Origin: Pelagophyceae sp. CCMP2097
Taxonomy: Eukaryota > Sar > Pelagophyceae
Reading direction: 5' to 3'
Length of the DNA: 14,961 bases
NCBI GenBank assembly: GCA_026770575.1
Contig: MU657171.1
Location: 67,445 to 82,405, forward strand
Made by a program: the position numbers and the translations under genes. Below are positions 1 through 6,998 of the stretch, piece by piece. Every line of letters starts with the position of its first letter. Position 1 is the stretch's first letter. Below the pieces are notes generated by a model that worked only from the letters and a program-made list of their open reading frames with translations, had not been told where the DNA came from and made no database searches.

Positions 1-127
1 CTGTAACCGTTCCGAAAACGTTGTTTAGCGACATTTTTGAAACACGACCTAAGCTGGTAGTGAAGAGCGCGCTGGAGGCACACGGAGGACCCGAAGGATA
101 CAGCCAAATTCCATTGCAATGCCCACG

Positions 128-147
128 TAAATAATTAAAATTATTTA
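128..147. repeat. AT-rich 20-bp near-palindrome
   Basis: TAAATAATTAAAATTATTTA consists of 9-bp perfect inverted arms around AA. It lies in an AT-rich stretch just beyond the A-rich tail of the SINE-like piece. It may be incidental to base composition. Confidence 0.5.
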
Positions 148-164
148 ACTAATCGCTGAACCTT

Positions 165-301
165 CAAATCCTCCTTATCTTTATTTTTATTATTTTATTT
201 CTTATTGAGCTATTTCTTTTTTTGTTTTTTTTTGCGGCCGACCAGATTCGAACCTGTGACCAAAACTTCTTCCATCATGATTCCAATGAGGCTCCTGCTC
301 G
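165..301 (-). mobile_element. tRNA-derived SINE-like fragment with A-rich tail
   Basis: Read on the minus strand, 254-244 is GGTTCGAATCT, matching the RNA polymerase III B-box consensus at 10 of 11 positions. GAGCCTCATTGG at 294-283 matches the A-box consensus at about 10 of 12, with a tRNA-like spacing of roughly 30 nt between the boxes. The expected acceptor stem does not pair, so this is not a functional tRNA gene. Directly downstream on the same strand runs an A-rich tail (about 233 down to 165). A Pol III promoter followed by an A-rich tail is the layout of a tRNA-derived SINE. No target duplication was identified. Confidence 0.45.
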
Positions 302-403
302 AAATCCACTCCCAATTTTAGCAATCGCATCAACCCCCAATCGCTGAATCGGCCGAGTTGCTGCCCTTTTCTTCCCAAAGGTGGAACCTCACGGATTTAC
401 CCG

Positions 404-449
404 GGGACAGACAGACGGAAGGACGGACAGAAGGACAGACGGACAGACA
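404..449. repeat. GACA/GACG simple repeat
   Basis: A tetranucleotide-like tract built from GACAGAC, GGACGGACAG and GGACAGACGG units covers about 45 bp. It is a low-complexity microsatellite with no coding signal. Confidence 0.75.
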
Positions 450-718
450 AAATTGCCCCTGGTAGGAATCCTAATCCTTCAATCAAAGGACCCGAAGGGC
501 CCTTGCCGTAAACTGACGTTGATTAAACGAAAAGGACCCGAAGGGTCCTCAATAAAGTAGTGTTTTCCTATTTCGGCGATATTCACTTTAACATCAAATA
601 CAATTGTAGTCGGCGCGGTGGGCAGGCAAAGCGCAGGGAGAAACGGGAGAGCGCGAAGAGAAGCGGCGGCGATACAGAGTCGTCGGTCTGACCTTCTCAC
701 GCACTCTCCGGGGTCTAT

Positions 719-815
719 GTGCAGGCTGCTCATGGCTTCGCTGGTCGTCTCGAGCGCGGCCGCGCTGCAGCTGGCCCCGAAGCGGCAAAGTGCAAGGTCA
801 CTTTCAGCGACGCGT
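719..815 (+). CDS. Possible orphan first exon with a signal peptide (partial)
   Basis: An ATG at 719 opens a short frame beginning MCRLLMASLVVSSAAALQL: a hydrophobic stretch with small residues, then an Arg/Ser-rich segment. This looks like a signal peptide followed by the start of a transit peptide, as seen at the N-terminus of secreted or plastid-targeted proteins of algae with complex plastids. No downstream exon is recognisable: the following 900 bp are palindromes, telomere-like repeat and a transposon. It may be the 5' remnant of a gene broken by these insertions, or a chance frame. The 3' boundary given is arbitrary. Confidence 0.25.
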
Positions 816-852
816 GGCCGCGGTGCATCTGAGAGACACCATCTGCCGATCG

Positions 853-893
853 GCCCAATCTACAGATTGGGCGGCCCAATCTGTAGATTGGGG
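853..893. repeat. Paired CCCAATCT...AGATTGGG palindromes
   Basis: Two 20-bp near-palindromes stand almost back to back: GCCCAATCTACAGATTGGGC (853-872) and its reverse-complement form at 874-893. Arms are 8-9 bp with a 2-nt centre. Related pieces lie at 905-912 (CCAATCTG) and at 1208-1227, the latter in inverted orientation. The cluster could be a transposon end or a structured element. Confidence 0.7.
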
Positions 894-1024
894 CATCGAA
901 TTCGTCCAATCTGCATTAATAAAAGCTCCGCGTTTAAATTCGGTCGGGTTGTAGTGCGTTGTTCGTGGCGTGCGATACAGCGTTGGAAAGGCCTCGTCGA
1001 GGCGCATGTTTATATGTAAGTTTC

Positions 1025-1071
1025 TAACCTAACCCCAACCCTAACCCTAACCCTAACCTAAAACCTAACCT
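1025..1071. repeat. Interstitial telomere-like (CCCTAA)n tract
   Basis: The tract contains three perfect consecutive CCCTAA units flanked by degenerate CCTAA, CCCCAA and AAACCTAA units. CCCTAA is the C-strand of the TTAGGG telomere repeat. Ordinary sequence continues for kilobases on the right and about 1 kb on the left, so it is internal within this window. It could mark a repaired break, a fused subtelomere or a nearby chromosome end. Confidence 0.8.
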
Positions 1072-1251
1072 GACTTCTAATGGCTCTAACTTCTGCTAAA
1101 CGTCGATCGAGGCAAAGCGGACGACACATCTCCATCGTAGAATTCAAAACTAAGCAGCCCAATTATATCAGGTATCGTGTCCGTACCGTGCATCGCCACT
1201 CTCAAAGAATCGACAGATTGGGCCGATCTGCAGTTTGTGCATCTCACATCC

Positions 1252-1259
1252 CTCGTGGA
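1252..1259. repeat. Left target-site duplication of the MITE
   Basis: CTCGTGGA abuts the left inverted repeat and is repeated exactly beyond the right end (1692-1699). Confidence 0.85.
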
Positions 1260-1691
1260 CTAGGCTGTTAGTTACCTGGGGTTTTACCGTAAAGTCACGT
1301 AATTACTCGGTATTACTGGGCATGGCAGTAATATGCAGTAATATCGCCAAAAATGGTTACTGCTCCAAAAAAAATCTCCTTTAGAGCGCAAGAGAGCTCT
1401 CTACGTGCCCTCTGGGCGACTAGGAGCCTAGCACGCCACTCGGCCGAGCATTTGAAGTTTTTTTGGGTGGTCGGCGCGAATGTCGGCGATCATGTCGTGC
1501 AGGCCCTCGTTTTCGCCAAAGTCGAGTGGAATTCACAGCCAGTCGTTCAAAAGTTGGGGAGAAGCAAAGTCGTTTCGCACTTGCCGTGTAAACGGACCGC
1601 AGCGCGCTGGATTTTTGACTTGCGGAGTAACGCAATTACCTCGGATTTCTTTACCTCGGAGTAATGAGTAACCAAGTAACTAACAGCCTAG
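1260..1691. mobile_element. 432-bp non-autonomous TIR DNA transposon (MITE, hAT-like TSD length)
   Basis: The left end CTAGGCTGTTAGTTACCTGG (1260-1279) and the reverse complement of the right end (1691-1672) match at 19 of 20 positions. The element is flanked by the direct repeat CTCGTGGA at 1252-1259 and 1692-1699 (nine bases if the following C is counted). An 8-bp duplication is typical of hAT (and P) elements; a 9-bp reading would fit a Mutator-like element. Sub-terminal TTACTC/GGTAAT-type short repeats lie inside both ends. No transposase is encoded; the interior has only short frames, so mobilisation would need an enzyme supplied elsewhere. It sits about 130 bp upstream of the ATG at 1824 and so may affect that gene's promoter. 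Confidence 0.87.
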
Positions 1692-1699
1692 CTCGTGGA
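1692..1699. repeat. Right target-site duplication of the MITE
   Basis: CTCGTGGA directly follows the right inverted repeat and is identical to 1252-1259. Confidence 0.85.
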
Positions 1700-1823
1700 C
1701 CGTCTCCGTTTCAAGACCCTAAGTCGCTCGACTCGGAGTCGGACGACGGACGACGGTCGAAGGTCCTCTCGCGGCGGCGCTCTCCGTCCGGGCGCGGCGT
1801 TGCCTCGGCGCGCCCGCGGCGGG

Positions 1824-3029
1824 ATGCTCGGGGCCTTGCGGCGCCTCGCGGTGACGCTGGCTCCCGGGGGCGCATCGCCGCAGATCGGGCCTCGGGCGGC
1901 GGCCGTTTCGCTCCTGCAGCTGGGCACGCTGGCCATGTTCACGCTCGGCGTCGTCGCCTGCTTCGTCCCGGCCTGCCGGCCGCTGCTCGTCCGCTACGCC
2001 GCTACGATTCTCGGATTCATCGGCGGCATGCAGCAGGCCGCCACGCTGGCCGACGCCGCGGGGCGGAGCGACGCGGATGTGGACGACGTCCGGCGCGTCG
2101 CCGGCGGCATCGGCGTCGCCATCGTCGCCGTCGGCGTCGGCCTCTTGCCGCCGCGCCTCGGGCTCCACGTCCTCGCCGCGGCCTACGTCTCACAGTTCCT
2201 CTTCGAGCAGCGAGGCCCGTCGGGCGTCCGCGCCACCATGCTCGCGGCGGAGCGGCGCGCGTCCATGTGGCTCGGCGCGGTGACGTGCGCCGTGGGCGCC
2301 GCGTCGCCCCTCGCGGCGGCGCTCGTCGCTGCGACATGGCTTTGCGACCACGACGGCAGGACGCCCCGCAAGCGAGATCCGGCGCCAAAGGCGCTATTCC
2401 GGCGCGTCGCCGTCGGTTCGACGAACCCGTGCAAGAATCGCGCCGTTTCGGCGGCCTTCCGAGACTACGACTTTGGGAAGCCGTCGGTCCACGCCTACGA
2501 AGTCGGTGCGTGGCCTCCTTTCGCGCGCCCCAACAAAAGGCTTTCGCCGCGGTCGAATGCGTGGTCGAATGCGGCCCGCGCAGACTCGGGCGTGAGCGAG
2601 CAGCCGCTGTCGCTGGACTTGACTGCGGCTGGGGCGCGGAACCGCGCGTGGCGGGCGCACTCGACGTGCGTGGCCGAGAGCGGCGAGGCGGCGCTGGGCG
2701 TGGGCATCGAGAGCGGCCTCTTTTCGTTCCAGGGCACGTGGTTCGACGTCTGCGTCGTCTCCTTGTTCGATGGCGCGCGCCACGCCGTGGGCCTCTCCTG
2801 CGCGTTTGAGATCCCTCCCGCCGTCGCGCGCGCTGTGTTCGAGGATGGGCTCGACCTCTCAAAGGCCGCGCACGCCGCGGGCCTCGCCGGGCGCGACGAC
2901 ATTGGCCAGGACGAGGGCCTCATCGCCATACTCACCAGCGACCGTGTCAACCGCGAGAAGTACACGACCCAAGCCATCCAAATGGCCCTCGTCCGCCTCG
3001 AGCACCCGCTCTTTTACCTCGAAGGTTGA
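1824..3029 (+). CDS. DUF3429/TMEM69-like membrane domain fused to YjjX/DUF84-type inosine/xanthosine triphosphatase
   Basis: Exons 1824-2505 and 2584-3029 give 375 residues. The 78-nt intron (GTGCGTGG...GCGCAG) is supported because its removal restores the family motif as YEVDSGVSEQPL. Residues about 25-175 form several hydrophobic segments with LLVRYAATILGFIGG, resembling DUF3429/TMEM69. From about residue 195 the protein matches the YjjX/DUF84 non-canonical purine NTPase family: VGSTNPCKNRAV (substrate loop), SGVSEQP, GARNRA, GVGIESGLF, GQDEGLIAILTSDRVNREKY and a final helix with QAIQMALVRL. Such enzymes hydrolyse ITP/XTP and so keep damaged purines out of nucleic acids. The two parts share one frame with no stop and no in-frame ATG before the NTPase part. 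ATG 1824 is the first in-frame ATG. The NTPase call is firm; the membrane family and the fusion are moderate. Confidence 0.8.
   Translation: MLGALRRLAVTLAPGGASPQIGPRAAAVSLLQLGTLAMFTLGVVACFVPACRPLLVRYAATILGFIGGMQQAATLADAAGRSDADVDDVRRVAGGIGVAIVAVGVGLLPPRLGLHVLAAAYVSQFLFEQRGPSGVRATMLAAERRASMWLGAVTCAVGAASPLAAALVAATWLCDHDGRTPRKRDPAPKALFRRVAVGSTNPCKNRAVSAAFRDYDFGKPSVHAYEVGAWPPFARPNKRLSPRSNAWSNAARADSGVSEQPLSLDLTAAGARNRAWRAHSTCVAESGEAALGVGIESGLFSFQGTWFDVCVVSLFDGARHAVGLSCAFEIPPAVARAVFEDGLDLSKAAHAAGLAGRDDIGQDEGLIAILTSDRVNREKYTTQAIQMALVRLEHPLFYLEG
2506..2583 (+). other. 78-nt stop-free intron in the NTPase gene
   Basis: Donor GTGCGTGG and acceptor GCGCAG bound 78 nt (26 codons) that stay open in frame. 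Retention would insert 26 residues between YEV and SGVSEQP, inside a conserved segment near the active site, so the spliced form is the expected enzyme. Confidence 0.75.
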
Positions 3030-3126
3030 GCCGCCGAAAGCGGCCAGTTTAAAGAATGTAAATGATCCGGCGTGACGCGCCTTTAATGCGCCCATGGCTC
3101 CGAGACGAACCCCCGGGCGTCCGACG

Positions 3127-3170
3127 TCCCTTCCAAAGTCCCTTTCCCTCCCTTCCAAGGTCCCTTTCCA
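3127..3170. repeat. Two-copy 22-bp pyrimidine-rich tandem repeat
   Basis: Units 3127-3148 and 3149-3170 share about 20 of 22 bases (CCCTTCC...GTCCCTTTCC). They lie in the 264-bp interval between the convergent stop codons at 3029 and 3294, which otherwise shows no gene and must hold both 3' untranslated regions. Confidence 0.7.
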
Positions 3171-3293
3171 TTGCGATTTGTCCACAGCACCGTGACAATG
3201 TCCATGGACAGAGCCTCAAGCTCAGAGGCGCGAGTGCGCAACCTCCGGCGGCCACCGATGCGTCGTCGTGCAATGATGCGTCGTGTAGTCGCA

Positions 3294-5878
3294 TTACACG
3301 TCGGACGTCGATTTGGGGCGGGCGTGGCTGCGGCCCAGCGAGGCGAGATGCGCCTCGATGGCCTCGTAGGCGCGTTGCACGGCGTGGAAGCGCGTGTTGA
3401 ACCGCTGCTGCTCCTCGGCCGGGAGCGAGTCAAAGTCCGAGGGCCGCTTGTCGGGGTGATACCTAGCGTGGCACCTCGCGTGGCACTCGAGGCGCGGCAA
3501 TCTACGGCGAGCACCCGACCTTTTCGTACGACCGGGGTCTCCCCCGGCGCCCCTCGCCTCTGACGGCGCTCGCGACTCCGTCGCCGCCGTCCTTGGCGGT
3601 CTGGGTTTTCCAGCGTCCGACGCTGGGCGGTACGCGAGCACCAGCTTGCGCCACTTCGTCTTGACGTGGTCCGCGCCGGCGCCCGTCGCCTCGAACGCCG
3701 CCAGGACCGCCAAGTCGACGTCCAAAGCCGCAAACGCCTCTGCCAGCGGCACCTGCGCAGGGACGTGCGGACGCAACGACGACGCCGGCGCGATGGGCGC
3801 ACGTGATGCGTCCACGTGAAGCGCGGCGATTCGTCTTTGCGGGACTACATGTCGCCTCGATCGTCGCGAAAGGAGAAGCAGCGGGCGCCTCTCTAGAAGC
3901 GGGCGCCTCCCGAGCATCGGGAAGCACGCCTCTTTTGCGGGTGCGGCGGCGCACCGTATCGTCCGGCGGCGGCGCGGCGTGCACAAACGACGGCGCAGCA
4001 GACTCCGTGACGAACTTGCCCTCCTGCGGTCGATGACGTTGCGTCGGCGGTCTCCGACGGTGCGTCTGCGGTCGGTGGTTCCGTACGCAGACGTCCGACG
4101 CACCATAAAGTCGTGCAGGAGTTCAGACGTGTGCAGCGTCTTGCAGTAGTCCATGGCCATCATCTGCTCGCCGTTGCGCAGCATCGGGTCCGCGCCGAGC
4201 CGCTCGCAGAGCGCGCGCCTAGCAAGGCGGCGCTCGAGAGGCGTCCGCGGCCGTCGAGGGACGATTCACTTACACGAGCTCGTAGTGCTCCGACGCGGCC
4301 GCGGCCATGAGCGGCGTCTTGTCCCAGCCTGTCGGTCGCATCCGTGCGCGCTCGCGTGGGATGGGTCCTCTTCGAGGGACGTTTACGGCGAAGGGCACTC
4401 GCATTTCGCATTCGGGTCGGCGCCGTGCCGGATGAGGAGCTCGGCGACCTCTGGCGACCCTGCGGGCGGATCTCGGCGCGCGCGGACGACGGCCTCGCGG
4501 CACTTGACTGACCCGCGCCGTCGTCGCAACAAGCGAGTTGGAGCGGCGACATGAGAAAACGATTCTTCTCGTTGACGACGAGCGCGGCGGCAGGCGCCTC
4601 GAGGAGCGCCGCAAGCACGAGCCTGCGTGCGAAGGGCCTCGGCGGAAACGGTCGGCGGCTGCCGTGGCGGCGAGGCGCTCACGAGCGGCCGTAGAGCGCC
4701 GCGAGCGTGATGGGCGTGTTGTGCTCGTCGTCGAGGGCGGTGACCATCGCGCCGCGGGCGACGGCCGCGAGCTCGGCGCACCTGCGCGGCGCGTGACGGC
4801 TCGCAGGCTTCGGCCGACGCAAGCGTTCGGAAACGATGCATCAAGACGCCGGAGCGTGCATCTGGACGTCGCCGCGCGTCGCCGCGTTGTGCCTGCCGCA
4901 GTCGGTCGTGGGCGGTGCGCCGTCGGCGCGCCAGACTTACAGCAGCGTGCGGCCGCGGTCGTCGACACACGAGAGGGCCTATCCATTTGCCGTCGACCAG
5001 TGCGTGCGTCGTCGATGCAACGCTGGGCTCGTACGGCGTCTGCATCGTCTGCGCAGGCGACGATCCACCCGCGTGTCGTCGCGCGCACGTCCTCGAAGCA
5101 CGCGCTCGGGTCCTGCAGCAAATCGTGGACGCGCGCGCCCGCCGCCTAGCCCCGCGCATGTCATCGCACGCGCGCCTCCTCGCGGACCGGGCCGCGATTG
5201 ACAAAGGCGCACCGCCAGCGCGGCGTCGGGCGGCTGTGGCGGCTTGGCGTAGCGCTCCTTTGCGATGCAGACGCCCTTTGCCCGCATGTGCGGCGCCCGC
5301 GGGTCGACGAGGGCGTCCGCGGCGTCCTGCGAGGGCGCGCGTCGCCTCCGGCACGGGACGGCGGGTGGCCACGCACGGCGTCGCGGACGAGGTCCGACTC
5401 GCCGGCGTCGTCGGCGCGGATGGCCTCGGCGTCGCGCCACGAGCTCGACGCGAAGAACTGAGCGCCGACGAGGAAGAGCTCGGCGGCGCCGTCGCCGCGC
5501 CGTGCGGCCAGCGCGCGCAGGACGGCGCCGCAGCGCTCGTTGCCTGCGCCGCACGTCCACCGCCGCGCGGCCAACCAGCTTCTATTCGATGGCCAATGCT
5601 GCCGCTGACGGACCTTCGATTCGCGCGCCGTCGCGCGTGCGGCCGCGCAGCGAGAAGGCGTCGAGCTTGTGCGCGTGGCTGCGTTTCTTGTTGTACGCGT
5701 CGACGAACGGGCCAATCAGCGCCGACCGCACGTCGCGGTCGAACCACTTCGGCGAGATAGTGATGCGCAGCGACAGCCGCGCCGCCTCGGCGCAGTCCGC
5801 GTAGTGCACTAGCACCGCGATGGGCGCCGCGCCGTCGGCCGCCGCCGTGCCGCCGGCGGCCGCCGCATCGGGATCCAT
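3294..5878 (-). CDS. Ankyrin-repeat protein with C-terminal J domain (14 exons)
   Basis: Exons, in order: 5878-5614, 5543-5377, 5326-5213, 5145-5035, 4978-4941, 4892-4860, 4781-4683, 4622-4513, 4459-4403, 4328-4274, 4218-4104, 4023-3955, 3752-3634 and 3462-3294. They sum to 1521 nt (506 residues) with every phase consistent. Residues 1-90 form an uncharacterised globular N-terminus (VLVHYAD...LSLRITISPKWF...VDAYNKKR). Residues about 220-388 carry 4-5 ankyrin repeats (DDRGRTLLHNAATRGD, DDEHNTPITLAALYG, ELLIRHGADPN, KTPLMAAAASEHYELV, GADPMLRNGEQ). Residues 412-495 form a J domain with helix II WRKLVLAYHPDK (HPD at 453-455) and helix III FHAVQRAYEAI. J domains stimulate Hsp70, and ankyrins bind partners, so this is a likely client-specific Hsp70 co-chaperone; the client is unknown. 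No signal peptide is seen. The weakest points are the first junction and the long 3954-3753 intron. Confidence 0.85.
3463..3633 (-). other. 171-nt stop-free intron splitting the J domain before HPD
   Basis: Read on the minus strand, donor GTACCG follows CTC-GC and acceptor CGCTAG precedes G-TAT-CAC. Splicing joins KLVLA to YHPDK, exactly the expected J-domain helix II to HPD transition. The intron is 57 codons long and open in frame; retention would separate helix II from the HPD loop. Confidence 0.85.
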
Positions 5879-6140
5879 TCTCCCCTGGGATCGACCGACC
5901 ACCCGGTATCCGAGATCCGCTCCGACGCAAAGAGGCCGGTGGATCTCCGCTGCTAACGGCCGTGGGGGAGAGACACAGGTCCGCCACACTCAGGCTCCTT
6001 CGCCTTCCCCTTTCCACACTCAGGCTCGGCCTTCGCCGAAAAGTGTTTTAAAATGTTTTCGGAGAAGGTTCTCTGAAGCTTCGAAGACGCAAAGCACGTC
6101 CAAGGACGGAGTGGTCTTGCGCGTGAACCCGACTCGGGAG
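5879..6140. promoter_or_regulatory. Divergent promoter interval with direct repeats
   Basis: These 262 bp separate the ATG of the minus-strand ankyrin/J gene from the plus-strand ATG at 6141, so both promoters must lie here or overlap the genes. CCACACTCAGGCTC is repeated at 5984-5997 and 6014-6027 (30-bp period). An AT-rich TTTTAAAATG box lies at about 6045-6057, some 90 bp before the phosphatase ATG. Whether any of these are control sites is inference. Confidence 0.5.
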
Positions 6141-6986
6141 ATGATCCTGCTGCTGCTGCGCCACGGCGAGTCGACGGCCAACGCGACGCACGAGGACACC
6201 GACGACCCGGACCTCACTCCGCTCGGCGAGGGCCAGGCGGACGCCTGGCGCGCCGCGGCGCCGGCCTGGGGCCTCGATTCGATCCTCGTCTCGCCTTTGC
6301 TGCGGTGCATCCAGACGGCGGCGCGCGCTCTGGGACTCTGCGGCGGAGAAACGCGGTGGCGGCTCGCGGCCGAGGCTCGCGAGCACTGGTGGCACATGCG
6401 GCAGTCGCGAGGCCGCCTGGGGGGCGCGCTCGCGCCGCTCGTTGCCGGTCTGCCCTTTGCCGACGCGGGCGCGCTGAGCCTCGAACCCATTTCGGCTCCG
6501 TCTGAGTTCTGGGACCCGGCCGGCGAGGCGGCGGCGAGCAAGCGCGACCTGAAGAGTCGGTCGAGGCGCGCGAGCCTGGACCTCGTCGGCGTCCTCGCGG
6601 CCAAGGCCCGCGACGGCGAGCGCATGGTAGCCGTCGTCTGCCATTGGGGAGTCATCTCGGCGCTCACCGACGTCGACGCGTGAGTCGCCTCGTGGCCCAC
6701 ACGCCCTCGCCGCAAGAATCCCAAGGGCACGCCTCTCGGGGCCGCGCGGGGGACCTGGAATTTTAGGAAGAATTGCAGCATCACCGCGACGCTGTGGGCG
6801 CCGCACGACGCCGAGTCGGCCGTCGAGAGCGCGCTCAAACACAACACGTGCGCGCAGTGCGCTCGCGAGCAGCACGGATGGAGCTACACGGTCCTCGGGA
6901 CGTACCAACCCGGCGACGACATCTCGTTCCTCCATGCCGCAAGCGCCACAGAGCCTCTGGAATCCTCATTGGACGCGGTATCATAA
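6141..6986 (+). CDS. Histidine phosphatase (phosphoglycerate-mutase-like)
   Basis: Exons 6141-6679 and 6767-6986 give 252 residues. The 87-nt intron has donor GTGAGT and acceptor TTTTAG, joining ALTDVDA to KNCSI. Catalytic signature RHGES is at residues 7-11 (phospho-accepting His8), followed by LTPLGEGQA and SPLLRCIQTA (second Arg). The conserved downstream His168 is in VVCHWGVI. These are the hallmarks of the histidine phosphatase superfamily, where His8 becomes phosphorylated and the two Arg and second His bind phosphate. KNCS after the core is common in the fungal/plant-type small-molecule branch. Substrate cannot be told from sequence. ATG 6141 places the RHG motif at the usual distance from the N-terminus; longer in-frame upstream starts lack family-like sequence. 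The stop is 12 bp from the stop of the convergent neighbour. Confidence 0.9.
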
Positions 6987-6998
6987 TTCTATTGCTGC

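Larger units (their letters stand above)
87..548. repeat. Dispersed GGACCCGAAGG hairpin motifs
   Basis: The 11-mer GGACCCGAAGG occurs at 87-97, 488-498 and 534-544. The last copy continues as GGACCC-GAA-GGGTCC (534-548), a perfect 6-bp-arm hairpin with a 3-nt loop; the middle copy ends in GGGCCC and pairs almost as well. Seen directly; role unknown. Confidence 0.6.

Noticed and set aside
233..301. Functional tRNA gene on the minus strand
   Set aside because: A and B boxes are present but the acceptor and T-stem do not pair properly and no cloverleaf forms.
853..893. CRISPR-like array from CCCAATCT repeats
   Set aside because: Only two adjoining palindromes without spacers, in eukaryotic DNA.
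1353..1664. 103-codon frame inside the MITE as a transposase
   Set aside because: Too short, no catalytic motif, and it spans most of a TIR element that looks non-autonomous.
1695..1823. N-terminal extension of the fusion gene from position 1695
   Set aside because: It would start at GTG, immediately beside the transposon's target duplication; the first in-frame ATG is at 1824.
1664..2862. Long plus (1664-2809) and minus (2017-2862) frames over the NTPase gene
   Set aside because: Extremely Arg-rich, a GC-skew artefact of the real frame starting at 1824.
4383..6017. 544-codon open frame on the minus strand
   Set aside because: Arg/Ala-rich shadow. The real exons of the ankyrin/J gene use several frames here, and this frame runs through introns with no domain of its own.
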